Assembly: GCA_910587155.1 (NCBI GenBank)
Contig: CAJULA010000029.1
Coordinates: forward strand, 1 to 36,879
DNA length: 36,879 nucleotides
Reading direction: 5' to 3'
DNA from: an uncultured Lachnospiraceae bacterium
GTDB taxonomy: Bacteria; Bacillota; Clostridia; Lachnospirales; Lachnospiraceae
Below the pieces are notes generated by a model. That model was given only the letters and a program-made list of their open reading frames with translations. It was not told the DNA's origin and did not search any database. The translations under genes and the position numbers were made by a program. Shown here piece by piece: positions 16,705 to 25,110 of this stretch. Position 1 is the stretch's first letter; every line of letters starts with the position of its first letter.

Positions 16705-17662
16705 TAAAGACCGCTTCGATGCCGGGCAGGGATTCGACATATTCCATGCCTGCCTCCGGCCCCATCAGAAAACAGACGGTGCTGAGCATATCGCCGTCCG
16801 TGGAGCTTTCTGATAAAATGGTGACACCAAGCAGGCCGTTTTCCATGGGCATACCATTGCGGGGATCGAGCAGATGGTGATAGCGCACACCGTCCAGCTC
16901 AAAGCAGCGCTCATAGACACCGGAGGAGACAAGGGAGACGTCGGAGGCATCGAGCACTGCGATGGGGACGTTTTCCGGTGAAAAGGGGCGGCGGATACCG
17001 AGGCGAAACGGGGTGCCGTCAGGACGGCCGCCCAGCGTGAGTACGTTGCCGCCCAGATTGATGATGGCGCTGCGAACGCCCCGGGAGATCAGATATTCCT
17101 TTAACCGGTCAGCGATATATCCCTTGGCGATGCAGCCCAGATCCAGGGCGGCCCGGGGATCTGTGAGCGTGACGGTATTGCCGTCGATATGGACAGCACG
17201 GTAATCCACATGGGCAAGCGCTTCCCGGATCTGTCGGGCATCCGGCACGGTATGTGCCTGCCGGGCGGCAGCGGAAGAAAATCCCCACAGAGCGGACAGC
17301 GGTGCGATGGTGATGTCGGCCGCGCCGCCGCTTTCCCGGCAGTAATACAGCGCCTTTTCCAGCAGGGCGGCAGTCTCCGGATCTACCTCTGTCGGGGCGC
17401 CGCCTGCATGATTGATCTTCCAGATATCGCTGCCTTCTGCCGTGCGGCTGAGCATGGCCTCGTAAGTCCCGCACAGAGCAAAGCAGCCCTCCAGGATATC
17501 CCCGGCGGTGGAAGGAGGGGAGGCGCCCATATCATACAAGGTGATGGTGACGGCGGTATCAAAATAAAAACCCGTTTCCGATACGGGTGTCCTGTCTCTT
17601 CCGCAGCCGGTTATCAAAAGCGCTGACAGCAGAAAAAACAGGAAAAGAGAGTAAGCTTTCAT
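16643..17662 (-). CDS. apbE: FAD:protein FMN transferase, ApbE-type lipoprotein
   Basis: Attaches FMN covalently to a threonine of extracytoplasmic flavoproteins such as the NqrC/RnfG subunits, at the outer face of the membrane. The 339-residue protein begins with a lipoprotein signal (MKAYSLFLFFLLSALLITGC), with lipidated Cys20. ApbE-family segments follow: FDTAVTITLYD, ALDLGCIAKGYIADRL, INLGGNVLTLGG and HHLLDPRNGMPM. Length is normal. AAAGGA lies about 11 nt upstream of the ATG. No flavoprotein partner is in the window, so the target lies elsewhere in the genome. The C-terminus is encoded opposite the end of the AraC gene. Confidence 0.92.
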   Translation of the reverse strand: MKAYSLFLFFLLSALLITGCGRDRTPVSETGFYFDTAVTITLYDMGASPPSTAGDILEGCFALCGTYEAMLSRTAEGSDIWKINHAGGAPTEVDPETAALLEKALYYCRESGGAADITIAPLSALWGFSSAAARQAHTVPDARQIREALAHVDYRAVHIDGNTVTLTDPRAALDLGCIAKGYIADRLKEYLISRGVRSAIINLGGNVLTLGGRPDGTPFRLGIRRPFSPENVPIAVLDASDVSLVSSGVYERCFELDGVRYHHLLDPRNGMPMENGLLGVTILSESSTDGDMLSTVCFLMGPEAGMEYVESLPGIEAVFITEDYTLHPSSGLSGRLQTP

Positions 17663-17814
17663 AACATGCCGGATCCTTTCTTTATTTGGACTTTTGTGAC
17701 AGACGGCAGCGGCTCTGGCCGGCCGGACTGTTACGATTTTACTATATTATAAGGCGGGCTGCAAGAAGGTGTTTCAGTGAGAGACGGCTGGCCGGAAGCG
17801 CTGATATTTTAACA

Positions 17815-17843
17815 TTGTGCCATGATGGATTCCGTGTTATGAT
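17815..17843 (+). promoter_or_regulatory. Promoter for the GH25-like gene
   Basis: TTGTGC (17815-17820) and TATGAT (17838-17843) with a 17-bp spacer, 61 bp upstream of the start at 17905. On the opposite strand, TATAAT (17751-17746) could serve apbE, though its -35 is poor. Confidence 0.5.
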
Positions 17844-17904
17844 TAAAATCTGTATAAGGATAACGGATTGATCTGGCGAAGCTGCCATAAATAAGGATAA
17901 CAAT

Positions 17905-19017
17905 ATGAAACTTTCAGATGATTTTGACGACAGAAACGCAGGGGTGCCATTACTATATATGACAGTGGGTGTGCTGCTGTTTGCCGTGACGGTGATAGGG
18001 ATTGTGGTACTGTCCAATAAAAAGCCTTCCGGGGGCAGGGCGGGCGTTACGGAGGAGACGATGGCGGCCGGGGCAGAGACGGAAGACACCCACGTGCAGG
18101 AGCAGGAGAGCGAGGGAAAGGACCCCTATATTTCCGGCAGTAAGCTGACCAGCGACGATCTGGATTTCTGGCATATGTATGATGAGACTGAGAGCCCTGA
18201 GGAAGAAGAAAAAAAGAAAAAAGAGCAGGAAGAGGAAAAGGAGCAGGATCCCTCCACTGACGGCAAACATACGAGACTGGTGGCGGAGGACGGGACGGAA
18301 GAGTGGGTCAGTATCAATCCTTACCTGACGAAGAATACCTATGATTTTTCCGGGCTGGTTTACCAGTATCCCATTATGAAATATTATGAGGACAGTGAGA
18401 GAGTGAGCCGTGTGGGAGTCAGCGTATCGGCGGAGGACGGTGAGATCAATTTTGGCAGGCTCAAGAAAGCCGGTGTGGACTTTGCCATGATCCGTATCGG
18501 CTCCAGAGGCTATGGGAGCGGCAATCTGATGGCGGACGATATGTTTTATGAGAATATCAACAAAGCCACAGAGGCGGGGATGGATGTCGGTGTCACCTTT
18601 TATTCACAGGCGGTTACGACGGAGGAAGCGCTGGAGGAGGCCTACAGAGTGATTGAGGGCCTGCAGGGATTTACGATAGTCTATCCGGTGGCTTTTGACA
18701 TGGAATATGTAAAAAATGATACGGCCAGAGTGCAGGGGCTTTCCAGAGATCAGAAGACAGAGATTGCCAGGACTTTTATGGATGCCGTACAGCAGGCAGG
18801 GTATAAGGTGATTCTTTACGGGGACAAGGAGTGGCTGATCCGCAGAGTGGATCTTTCCAAGCTGATCAGCTATGATGTCTGGTTCTCTCAGGATGAGGAT
18901 ACGCCTGACTATCCGTACAAATTTACCATGTGGGAATATACGAAAAACGCCAAGCTGGACGGCATGAGCGAACCGGCCAGGCTGAGTGTATGCTTTATAG
19001 ATTATGCATCCAAGTAG
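17905..19017 (+). CDS. Membrane-anchored GH25 (lysozyme-like) family protein with altered active site
   Basis: A 370-residue protein with one N-terminal transmembrane helix (about 15-36), a highly charged Glu/Lys linker (about 96-116) and an extracellular GH25-like domain from about residue 168. GH25 muramidases cleave peptidoglycan between MurNAc and GlcNAc. The DxE pair of the family is present as D265 and E267 in PVAFDMEY. The usual first aspartate of the GIDVSxxQG motif is serine 173 here (VGVSVSAEDGEINF). RIGSRGYGSG and the final MWEYTKNAKLDG fit the fold. The altered residue suggests reduced or different activity, such as glycan binding. hisB follows after 14 bp. Confidence 0.82.
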   Translation: MKLSDDFDDRNAGVPLLYMTVGVLLFAVTVIGIVVLSNKKPSGGRAGVTEETMAAGAETEDTHVQEQESEGKDPYISGSKLTSDDLDFWHMYDETESPEEEEKKKKEQEEEKEQDPSTDGKHTRLVAEDGTEEWVSINPYLTKNTYDFSGLVYQYPIMKYYEDSERVSRVGVSVSAEDGEINFGRLKKAGVDFAMIRIGSRGYGSGNLMADDMFYENINKATEAGMDVGVTFYSQAVTTEEALEEAYRVIEGLQGFTIVYPVAFDMEYVKNDTARVQGLSRDQKTEIARTFMDAVQQAGYKVILYGDKEWLIRRVDLSKLISYDVWFSQDEDTPDYPYKFTMWEYTKNAKLDGMSEPARLSVCFIDYASK

Positions 19018-19031
19018 AGGAGGATGAGAGG

Positions 19032-19622
19032 ATGGAATCAAGGACGGCGGCTTTCACACGCAGGACAAAGGAAACGGACATCAGTCTGACACTGAACCTT
19101 GACGGCAGCGGTATGTGCAGGGCGGAGACGGGGATCGGTTTTTTTGATCATATGCTGGACGGATTTGCGCGGCACGGCCTGTTTGATCTGGAGGTGACAT
19201 GCCGGGGAGATCTGGATGTGGATTCTCACCATACCATAGAGGATGTGGGGATTGTCCTGGGGGAGGCACTCAAAGCGGCGCTGGGGGACAAGAAAGGCAT
19301 CCGGCGTTATGGCAGTATCCTGCTGCCCATGGATGAAGCGCTGGTACTTTGTGCCATTGACCTGTCCGGGCGGCCTTATCTCGGATTTGAAGAAACCTAT
19401 ACGTCGGAGCGGATCGGAGCGCTGGACACAGAGATGATTCATGACTTTTTCTATGCCATATCCTACAGCGCCGGCATGAACCTGCATATCAGACAGCTTG
19501 CGGGGACGAACAATCACCATATCGCGGAAGCCAGCTTTAAGGCATTTGCCAGGGCGCTCGATGAAGCGGTGTCCTATGAGCCGCGGATCAGCGGTGTGTG
19601 GTCTACCAAGGGGACGCTGTAA
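19032..19622 (+). CDS. hisB: Imidazoleglycerol-phosphate dehydratase
   Basis: Catalyses the dehydration of imidazoleglycerol phosphate to imidazoleacetol phosphate in histidine synthesis. The 196-residue monofunctional enzyme has both manganese-binding histidine motifs: HHTIEDVGIVLG (66-77) and NNHHIAEASFKAF (about 158-170). The start at 19032 follows GAGGAGGATGAGAGG and gives the usual N-terminus; a longer open frame reaches 18930 inside the previous gene but is unlike the family. No other his gene is within the window, so it is separated from the rest of the pathway. Confidence 0.95.
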   Translation: MESRTAAFTRRTKETDISLTLNLDGSGMCRAETGIGFFDHMLDGFARHGLFDLEVTCRGDLDVDSHHTIEDVGIVLGEALKAALGDKKGIRRYGSILLPMDEALVLCAIDLSGRPYLGFEETYTSERIGALDTEMIHDFFYAISYSAGMNLHIRQLAGTNNHHIAEASFKAFARALDEAVSYEPRISGVWSTKGTL

Positions 19623-19687
19623 AGCCCATGCAGGCCATGAGATCCGCAGGAAGAGAATGCGGGTCATAAGATGACAGGAGGATGTCC

Positions 19688-20476
19688 ATGCGTCTGCCCG
19701 GTGTTTACAGTGCAAAGAAAAAAAATGGGAGCATCTACTACCGCGCTTCCCTTACCTATCGGAACAAACATATCAGTCTGGGCAGCTTTGCGCTGGAGGA
19801 GACCGCTCACCGGGCATATCGGGAGGCCGGGGCGATCCTGCAAAACAGCGTGCTCACTCTGCAGTCTTACCGGGAAGATATGGCGCTGCCCTTTGAAAAA
19901 TGGGTGTGTCTGATGAACTTCCGCGATAATGGACTCTATATTGCCAATCCGATCTATATCCGTATCCGTTATTTCGAATATTATCTGACCCACGACATGG
20001 TTCTGAAATTTGATCTGGACGATCTGTTTTATTATTCTTCCCATAAGATTATGAGACGGGGGAACCGTCTGTTTGTCGCTGATTATGGAATGCAGGTGGG
20101 CATAGCGGCGCGCTACGGCATTAAGAACTATGCCGTGGAGGGGCGGGATTACCGTTTTGTAAACGGTGACAGGCTGGACTACCGATATGAGAATATTGAG
20201 ATCATCAATCAGTATCATGGTGTCAGCAGGGTCTTACGGGGAGGAAAGGTCTGTTATAAGGCCAGAATCCATGTCAACGGCGATTTGCTTATCGGTTACT
20301 ATGAGACGGATACAGAGGCCGCCATCGCCTATAACAAAGCCATTGACCTGCTGAAAAAGGCCGGTATTGCCAAAGAATATGTGCCCAATTATATGGAACG
20401 GATTTCACCGTCTCTTTATGCGGACATCTATGAAAGACTGCCTGTTTCCGCAGGGATTCTCAGATTTCGGCCATGA
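19688..20476 (+). CDS. AP2-like / degenerate HNH / AP2-like DNA-binding protein
   Basis: A 262-residue protein with two AP2-like segments. The N-terminal one has LPGVYSAKKK, WRA-like YYRASL, ISLGSF and ALEETAHRAYREA. The C-terminal one has YHGVSRVLRGG, YKARIHVNG, IGYYETDTEAAIAYNKA. Between them is a stretch resembling the end of an HNH nuclease (VNGDRLDYRYENIEIIN), but the expected DHINGD histidine is replaced (YRFVNGD). AP2 plus HNH is known from phage and mobile homing endonucleases; here catalysis is probably lost, leaving a DNA-binding protein. The start at 19688 has AGGAG 6 nt upstream, better than the ATG at 19682. A hairpin follows right after the stop. Confidence 0.7.
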   Translation: MRLPGVYSAKKKNGSIYYRASLTYRNKHISLGSFALEETAHRAYREAGAILQNSVLTLQSYREDMALPFEKWVCLMNFRDNGLYIANPIYIRIRYFEYYLTHDMVLKFDLDDLFYYSSHKIMRRGNRLFVADYGMQVGIAARYGIKNYAVEGRDYRFVNGDRLDYRYENIEIINQYHGVSRVLRGGKVCYKARIHVNGDLLIGYYETDTEAAIAYNKAIDLLKKAGIAKEYVPNYMERISPSLYADIYERLPVSAGILRFRP

Positions 20477-20503
20477 GGAAGCGATGATGCGCTCATTGCT
20501 TCC
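20477..20503 (+). promoter_or_regulatory. 11-bp stem-loop directly after the AP2-like gene
   Basis: GGAAGCGATGA (20477-20487) and TCATTGCTTCC (20493-20503) pair fully with one G-T wobble around loop TGCGC. It begins at the base after the stop codon. No T-run follows, so it is a 3'-end stabiliser or a poor terminator. Confidence 0.5.
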
Positions 20504-20539
20504 CCGGATCGCTGTGCGCAAAATGGTACAAAAGAATTG

Positions 20540-20568
20540 TTGAATTTCCGGTGGCAGTCAGTTATACT
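20540..20568 (+). promoter_or_regulatory. Promoter for rarA and possibly the downstream kinase and STM4015-4011 genes
   Basis: TTGAAT (20540-20545) and TATACT (20563-20568) with a 17-bp spacer, about 94 bp upstream of the rarA start. No other clear promoter was seen up to 24241, and gaps between the following genes are only 4 and 17 bp. Confidence 0.55.
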
Positions 20569-20661
20569 TTTTTTAGTTCTATATGTCGGCCGTGTGCCCT
20601 GGCATGCGCTGCGGCCGGATCAGGCAGTGACGAGTGCCGGAAGGGAGAATTTTGGTCGTTT

Positions 20662-22044
20662 ATGGATTTGTTTGATTATATGCGGGCCAATACGATGGAA
20701 AAAGAAGCACCGCTGGCGGCAAGGCTCCGCCCCACCACACTGGAAGAGGTTGTGGGACAGAAGCATATCATCGGCAGAGATAAGCTGCTCTACCGGGCCA
20801 TCAGGGCGGATCAGATCAGCTCAGTGATATTTTACGGGCCGCCGGGAACGGGTAAGACTACGCTGGCAAAGGTCATAGCCCATACGACCAGTGCGGAATT
20901 CACCCAGATCAATGCCACATCCGCAGGGAAAAAGGATATGGAGGAAGTGATCGGCAGGGCGAAGGATCTTCTGGGCATGTACGGGAAAAAGACGATCCTT
21001 TTTATTGACGAGATTCATCGTTTCAACAAGGGACAGCAGGATTATCTGCTGCCGTTTGTGGAGGACGGGACAGTGGTGCTGATCGGGGCCACAACGGAAA
21101 ATCCTTATTTTGAGGTCAACGGCGCGCTGATCTCCCGCTCCATTATATTTGAATTAAAGCCGCTGATGCCGGAAGAGGTAAAGGAGCTGCTAAAGCGTGC
21201 CGTCTATGATAAAGAAAAGGGAATGGGCAGTTATGATGCGGTCATTGATGAGGAAGCCCTGGATTTTCTGGCGGATGCCTCGGGCGGGGATGCCAGGCTG
21301 GCGCTGAATGCGGTGGAGCTGGGTGTGATGACCACGGAGCGTTCCGGGGACGGGCGTATCCACATAGATCTGGAGACGGCGTCGGAATGTATCCAGAAGC
21401 GGGTGATCCGTTATGATAAGGGCGGCGATAACCATTACGATACGATTTCCGCTTTTATCAAAAGTATGAGAGGTTCCGATCCCGATGCGGCAGTCTATTA
21501 TCTGGCCAGGATGCTGTACGCGGGGGAGAGTGTCACCTTTATTGCCAGACGCATGATGATCTGTGCGGCAGAGGATGTGGGCAATGCAGACCCACAGGCA
21601 TTGACAGTGGCGGTCAGCGCTTCTCTGGCCTGCGAACGGGTGGGGATGCCGGAGGCGCAGATCATTCTGGCGCAGGCAGCGGCTTATATTGCCACGGCCC
21701 CCAAAAGCAATGCGGCAGTCAATGCCATCGGCGAGGCTATGGAGGCGGTAAAGAGCGCAGGGAATGTACCGGTGCCGCCGCATCTGCAGGATGCCCATTA
21801 CCGGGGATCCGCCAGGCTGGGCCGGGGGATTGGCTATCTGTATGCCCATGATTTCCCCAATCATTATGTGGAGCAGCAGTATCTGCCTTATGAGCTGAGC
21901 GGCAGGGAATTTTACCGGCCTTCCGGCAACGGTTATGAGGTAAGGATCAGGGAGCATATGAGCAGGATACGCAGAGAAGCGGCCGGCGGGAAAGGGGAGC
22001 GGCAGTCGCCGGCAGGGACGGCTGAGGGCAGAGGAAGGGGATGA
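20662..22044 (+). CDS. rarA: Replication-associated recombination protein A (AAA+ ATPase)
   Basis: An AAA+ ATPase of the RarA/MgsA/WRNIP1 family that acts at stalled replication forks. The 460-residue protein starts MDLFDYMRANTMEKEAPLAA, has Walker A GPPGTGKTT (59-67), Walker B FIDEIHRF (114-121), sensor 1 GATTENPYF, and the C-terminal tetramerisation region with AAEDVGNADPQAL and YAHDFPNHYVEQQYLP. The start at 20662 is inferred from family N-termini; the ribosome site is weak (AAGGGAG 14 nt away). The frame is open to 20551, but that overlaps the promoter. The kinase gene starts 4 bp after the stop. Confidence 0.95.
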   Translation: MDLFDYMRANTMEKEAPLAARLRPTTLEEVVGQKHIIGRDKLLYRAIRADQISSVIFYGPPGTGKTTLAKVIAHTTSAEFTQINATSAGKKDMEEVIGRAKDLLGMYGKKTILFIDEIHRFNKGQQDYLLPFVEDGTVVLIGATTENPYFEVNGALISRSIIFELKPLMPEEVKELLKRAVYDKEKGMGSYDAVIDEEALDFLADASGGDARLALNAVELGVMTTERSGDGRIHIDLETASECIQKRVIRYDKGGDNHYDTISAFIKSMRGSDPDAAVYYLARMLYAGESVTFIARRMMICAAEDVGNADPQALTVAVSASLACERVGMPEAQIILAQAAAYIATAPKSNAAVNAIGEAMEAVKSAGNVPVPPHLQDAHYRGSARLGRGIGYLYAHDFPNHYVEQQYLPYELSGREFYRPSGNGYEVRIREHMSRIRREAAGGKGERQSPAGTAEGRGRG

Positions 22045-22048
22045 AAGT

Positions 22049-24223
22049 GTGAACGATCCGTTTACGACAGATACGGATTTGATCGAGTACATATTATCCA
22101 TTCAGAATATGGGAGAAGGGGACGGAAAGAGCAGAGAAACGGGATCTGTTTCCGGCCAGTTCCTTCATTTTGTAGATGAGATGCCAGGGGGATTTTTTAT
22201 TTACCATGCGTATGGCGGTGAGGAGCTGATCTATGCCAATAAGTCCATGCTGCGGATTTTTGACTGCGATACCATGGCCCAGTTCCGGGAACTGACAGGC
22301 AATTCTTTCCGGGGAATCGTCCATCCGGAGGATCTGGAGGCAGTGGAGGAGAGCATCTGGCGGCAGATCAGGGACAGCCAGTATGATCTGGATTATGTGG
22401 AATACCGGATCATTACCCGGAGGGGAGAGATACGCTGGGTAGATGATTATGGGCATTTTATTCACAGTGAGACGGCCGGCGATGTGTTTTATGTATTTGC
22501 GGGAGACTCCACAGAGCGGAAACGGTTGCAGCGGGAAGCCGAGAGCCAGGCCGCTGAGGAGCGGCGGCAGTATATGGATCTGCTCGAGGGGCTGAGTATC
22601 GGATATGAATCTATCCTCTATGTGGATCTGGAGCAGGACCGGGTGCAGGCCTATCGCCTCAACGACCGCACGAGAAAGCAGTTTGCGAAGGAACTGGAGG
22701 TTCGCAGATACAGCGAGTTTGCGCCGGATTATGTCAGTACCTGGGTGCATCCGGAGGACAGGGAATATGTTGCCAGATCCACGGCGTCGGACGATATCCG
22801 CAGGCAACTGGCCGCTGACAGGACCTTTTATGTGAATTTCCGTGTGGTCAAGGACGGCAGCACGCGCTATGTTCAGCTGCGCATTGTCAATGTGGGAGAG
22901 AGTGGCAGCGTCAGCAAGATCGTTATGGGATATCAGAATATGGATGCGGAGATCGTCCGGGAGATCGAACGCCAGCAGCTTCTGAAAAATGCGCTGGAAT
23001 CCGCCAATACGGCGATTGTGGCAAAGAATGCGTTTCTTGCCAATATGTCTCATGATGTGCGGACACCGATGAATGCCATCATGGGCTTTACGGATCTGGC
23101 CAGAAAGCACTGTCAGGACGGCGGAAAATTGAAATACTATCTGGACAGGATAGAGGCAGCCGGCGATCAGCTTCTGTCACTGCTCAACGGCGTACTGGAA
23201 ATATCAAAGATAGAATCAGGGAATCTCCATATAGAGAATGCGAGATGCAGCCTGACTGAGACTCTTCAGGAAGTCAGAACCCGCGCCATGTCGCGCGCCG
23301 GGGCAAAAAATATTACGCTCACGCTGGATCTGTCCGGCATGGAGCATGATATTGTATACAGCGACGGGGCGAAGATCGGTCATATTCTGTCACGGATCGT
23401 CAGCAATGGAGTGAAATATACAAAGGAAAACGGACAGGTGTCTGTTTTTGTCCGTGAAGAGAGGGCTGACTGCGCGGATTGTGCCATGTATCATTTTATC
23501 GTGCAGGACAATGGCATCGGTATCGCTGAAGATATGCTTGCGCGGATTTTTCAGCCTTTTGAGCGGGAAAAGAATACGACCCAGAGCGGTGTCCATGGCA
23601 CCGGACTGGGACTGACTATTGCAAAAAGCATTGCGGAAGCGATGGGCGGCACTGTGGAAGTGGTCAGTGAAGTGGGAAAGGGCAGCACGTTTACCGTTAC
23701 CCTTCGCCTGTGCCTTCGCGATACACAGAAAGGCATAAGCAGTGCGAAAAAGAAAAAGCCGGCGCCGACGGAAGGAAAAAAACGGGTGCTGATTGTGGAA
23801 GACACGGAAATCAATCTGGAGATTGAGACAGAGCTGCTCAGAGACGCGGGCTATCTTGTGGATGTGGCGGCAGACGGCAGTGTGGCGGTGGAGAAGGTGA
23901 GAAATTCCCAGCCGGGCTATTATGATCTGATCCTTATGGATATCCAGATGCCGATTATGGACGGCTACCGTGCCACCGAGGAGATACGCAGTCTGGGCGA
24001 TCCGGTGCTCTCCAATATTCCTATCGTGGCGCTATCTGCCAACGCTTTCGACGAGGACAAGAAAAAATCCCGGGAGAGCGGTATGAATGCCCACATGGAA
24101 AAACCTATCGACACACCCCGGCTGATGAATGTGATCAGCAGTATGCTGGAAGAAGGAAACACGGAACTGGAAACCGAAACCTGCAGCACGCCGGACAGAT
24201 CCGGAGGAACACTGCAGAGCTGA
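22049..24223 (+). CDS. Cytosolic hybrid histidine kinase (PAS-PAS-HisKA-HATPase-REC)
   Basis: A 724-residue sensor kinase without transmembrane helices. Two PAS/PAC modules precede the kinase: about 40-160 (SFRGIVHPEDLEAVEESIW) and about 180-305 (VHPEDREYVARS). The HisKA helix carries phospho-accepting His335 in NMSHDVRTPMNAIMGF. The ATPase domain has NGVKYTKENG, DNGIGIAEDML and HGTGLGLTIAKS. A C-terminal receiver domain begins near 578 (VLIVEDTEINLEIETELL) with Asp631 in LILMDIQMPIMDG and Lys685 in MEKPID. No output domain or partner regulator is adjacent. The start is GTG with GGAAGGGG upstream. It lies 17 bp before the STM4015-like gene. Confidence 0.92.
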   Translation: MNDPFTTDTDLIEYILSIQNMGEGDGKSRETGSVSGQFLHFVDEMPGGFFIYHAYGGEELIYANKSMLRIFDCDTMAQFRELTGNSFRGIVHPEDLEAVEESIWRQIRDSQYDLDYVEYRIITRRGEIRWVDDYGHFIHSETAGDVFYVFAGDSTERKRLQREAESQAAEERRQYMDLLEGLSIGYESILYVDLEQDRVQAYRLNDRTRKQFAKELEVRRYSEFAPDYVSTWVHPEDREYVARSTASDDIRRQLAADRTFYVNFRVVKDGSTRYVQLRIVNVGESGSVSKIVMGYQNMDAEIVREIERQQLLKNALESANTAIVAKNAFLANMSHDVRTPMNAIMGFTDLARKHCQDGGKLKYYLDRIEAAGDQLLSLLNGVLEISKIESGNLHIENARCSLTETLQEVRTRAMSRAGAKNITLTLDLSGMEHDIVYSDGAKIGHILSRIVSNGVKYTKENGQVSVFVREERADCADCAMYHFIVQDNGIGIAEDMLARIFQPFEREKNTTQSGVHGTGLGLTIAKSIAEAMGGTVEVVSEVGKGSTFTVTLRLCLRDTQKGISSAKKKKPAPTEGKKRVLIVEDTEINLEIETELLRDAGYLVDVAADGSVAVEKVRNSQPGYYDLILMDIQMPIMDGYRATEEIRSLGDPVLSNIPIVALSANAFDEDKKKSRESGMNAHMEKPIDTPRLMNVISSMLEEGNTELETETCSTPDRSGGTLQS

Positions 24224-24240
24224 AGCAGAGGAAGCTTGCT

Positions 24241-25110
24241 ATGGAAGAAAACAGAGTATTGTCTAAAAAGTATTGGTTGGAGTATGAAGAGTATGAAGAG
24301 CAGGGACTGGAACCGGATCATGTGATCGAGAAGATCCTGGCAGATCCGGAGTTTCCCGGTTTACATGAGCTGATTATCGGAGACTGGGGCGCATGGGAGG
24401 GAAGCTGTCAGCCGATTATAGACGGTATCGTGGAACGTGCGGATACCTTTGCCCATATCGAAAAGCTGTTTATCGGGGATATGGACTATGAAGAGTGTGA
24501 AGTGTCCTGGATCAACCAGGGGAATTACAGCAGTCTCTGGGCGGCGCTGCCCGGTCTGCGGGAACTGACGATCAAAGGCAGCCAGGATCTGGAACTGGGA
24601 GAGATCTCTCATGAAAATCTGGAAGCGCTGACGATCATCTGCGGCGGTCTCGGATCGGATGTGATCGCTTCCATCCAAAAGGCGAAGCTGCCGTCCCTGA
24701 AAAAACTGCTCCTTTACATCGGCGTGGACAATTATGGTTTTGACGGCGATGCCGATACGATAAAGGATCTGCTGGAAGGGGCGGATTTCCCCAGCCTTAC
24801 CTATCTGGGGATTGTGGACAGTGAGATACAGGATGAGCTCGCGGAGGTCGTGCTGGAGAGTAAATTCATGGGTCAGATCGAGACGTTGGATCTGTCGCTG
24901 GGAACACTGACAGACCGGGGCGGTGCGCTTCTTCTGGAGAAGCTTCCGGCCTATCCGGGCGTGAAAAAGCTGGATGTACATTATCACTATCTGTCGGATG
25001 AGATGATGGGGAAGCTGAAGGCACTTCCGATGGAAGTGGATGTATCAGAGCAGGAAAAAGCAAGTGTCTACAGAGGGGAGACCTATTATAACGCCATGCT
25101 GACCGAATGA
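24241..25110 (+). CDS. STM4015 family leucine-rich-repeat protein
   Basis: A 289-residue protein made of leucine-rich repeats, such as LRELTIKGSQDLELG, ENLEALTIICGGLGSDV, SLTYLGIVDSEIQDEL and IETLDLSLGTLTDRG. It has the segment IGDMDYEECEVSWINQGNY and a C-terminal VDVSEQEKASVYRGETYYN outside the repeats. No signal peptide is present, so it is cytosolic. I recognise the pattern as the STM4015 family (named after a Salmonella locus); its function is unknown. LRR proteins usually mediate protein binding, so a scaffold, a substrate or a recognition subunit for the enzymes downstream is possible (inference). It is first in the five-gene cassette, and its stop overlaps the next start by 4 bp. Confidence 0.82.
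   Translation: MEENRVLSKKYWLEYEEYEEQGLEPDHVIEKILADPEFPGLHELIIGDWGAWEGSCQPIIDGIVERADTFAHIEKLFIGDMDYEECEVSWINQGNYSSLWAALPGLRELTIKGSQDLELGEISHENLEALTIICGGLGSDVIASIQKAKLPSLKKLLLYIGVDNYGFDGDADTIKDLLEGADFPSLTYLGIVDSEIQDELAEVVLESKFMGQIETLDLSLGTLTDRGGALLLEKLPAYPGVKKLDVHYHYLSDEMMGKLKALPMEVDVSEQEKASVYRGETYYNAMLTE

Noticed and set aside
24224..24240. Searched for a short precursor-peptide gene before the radical SAM cassette
   Set aside because: The gap is only 17 bp and contains nothing but the ribosome site; no small frame with a ribosome site was found inside the cassette.
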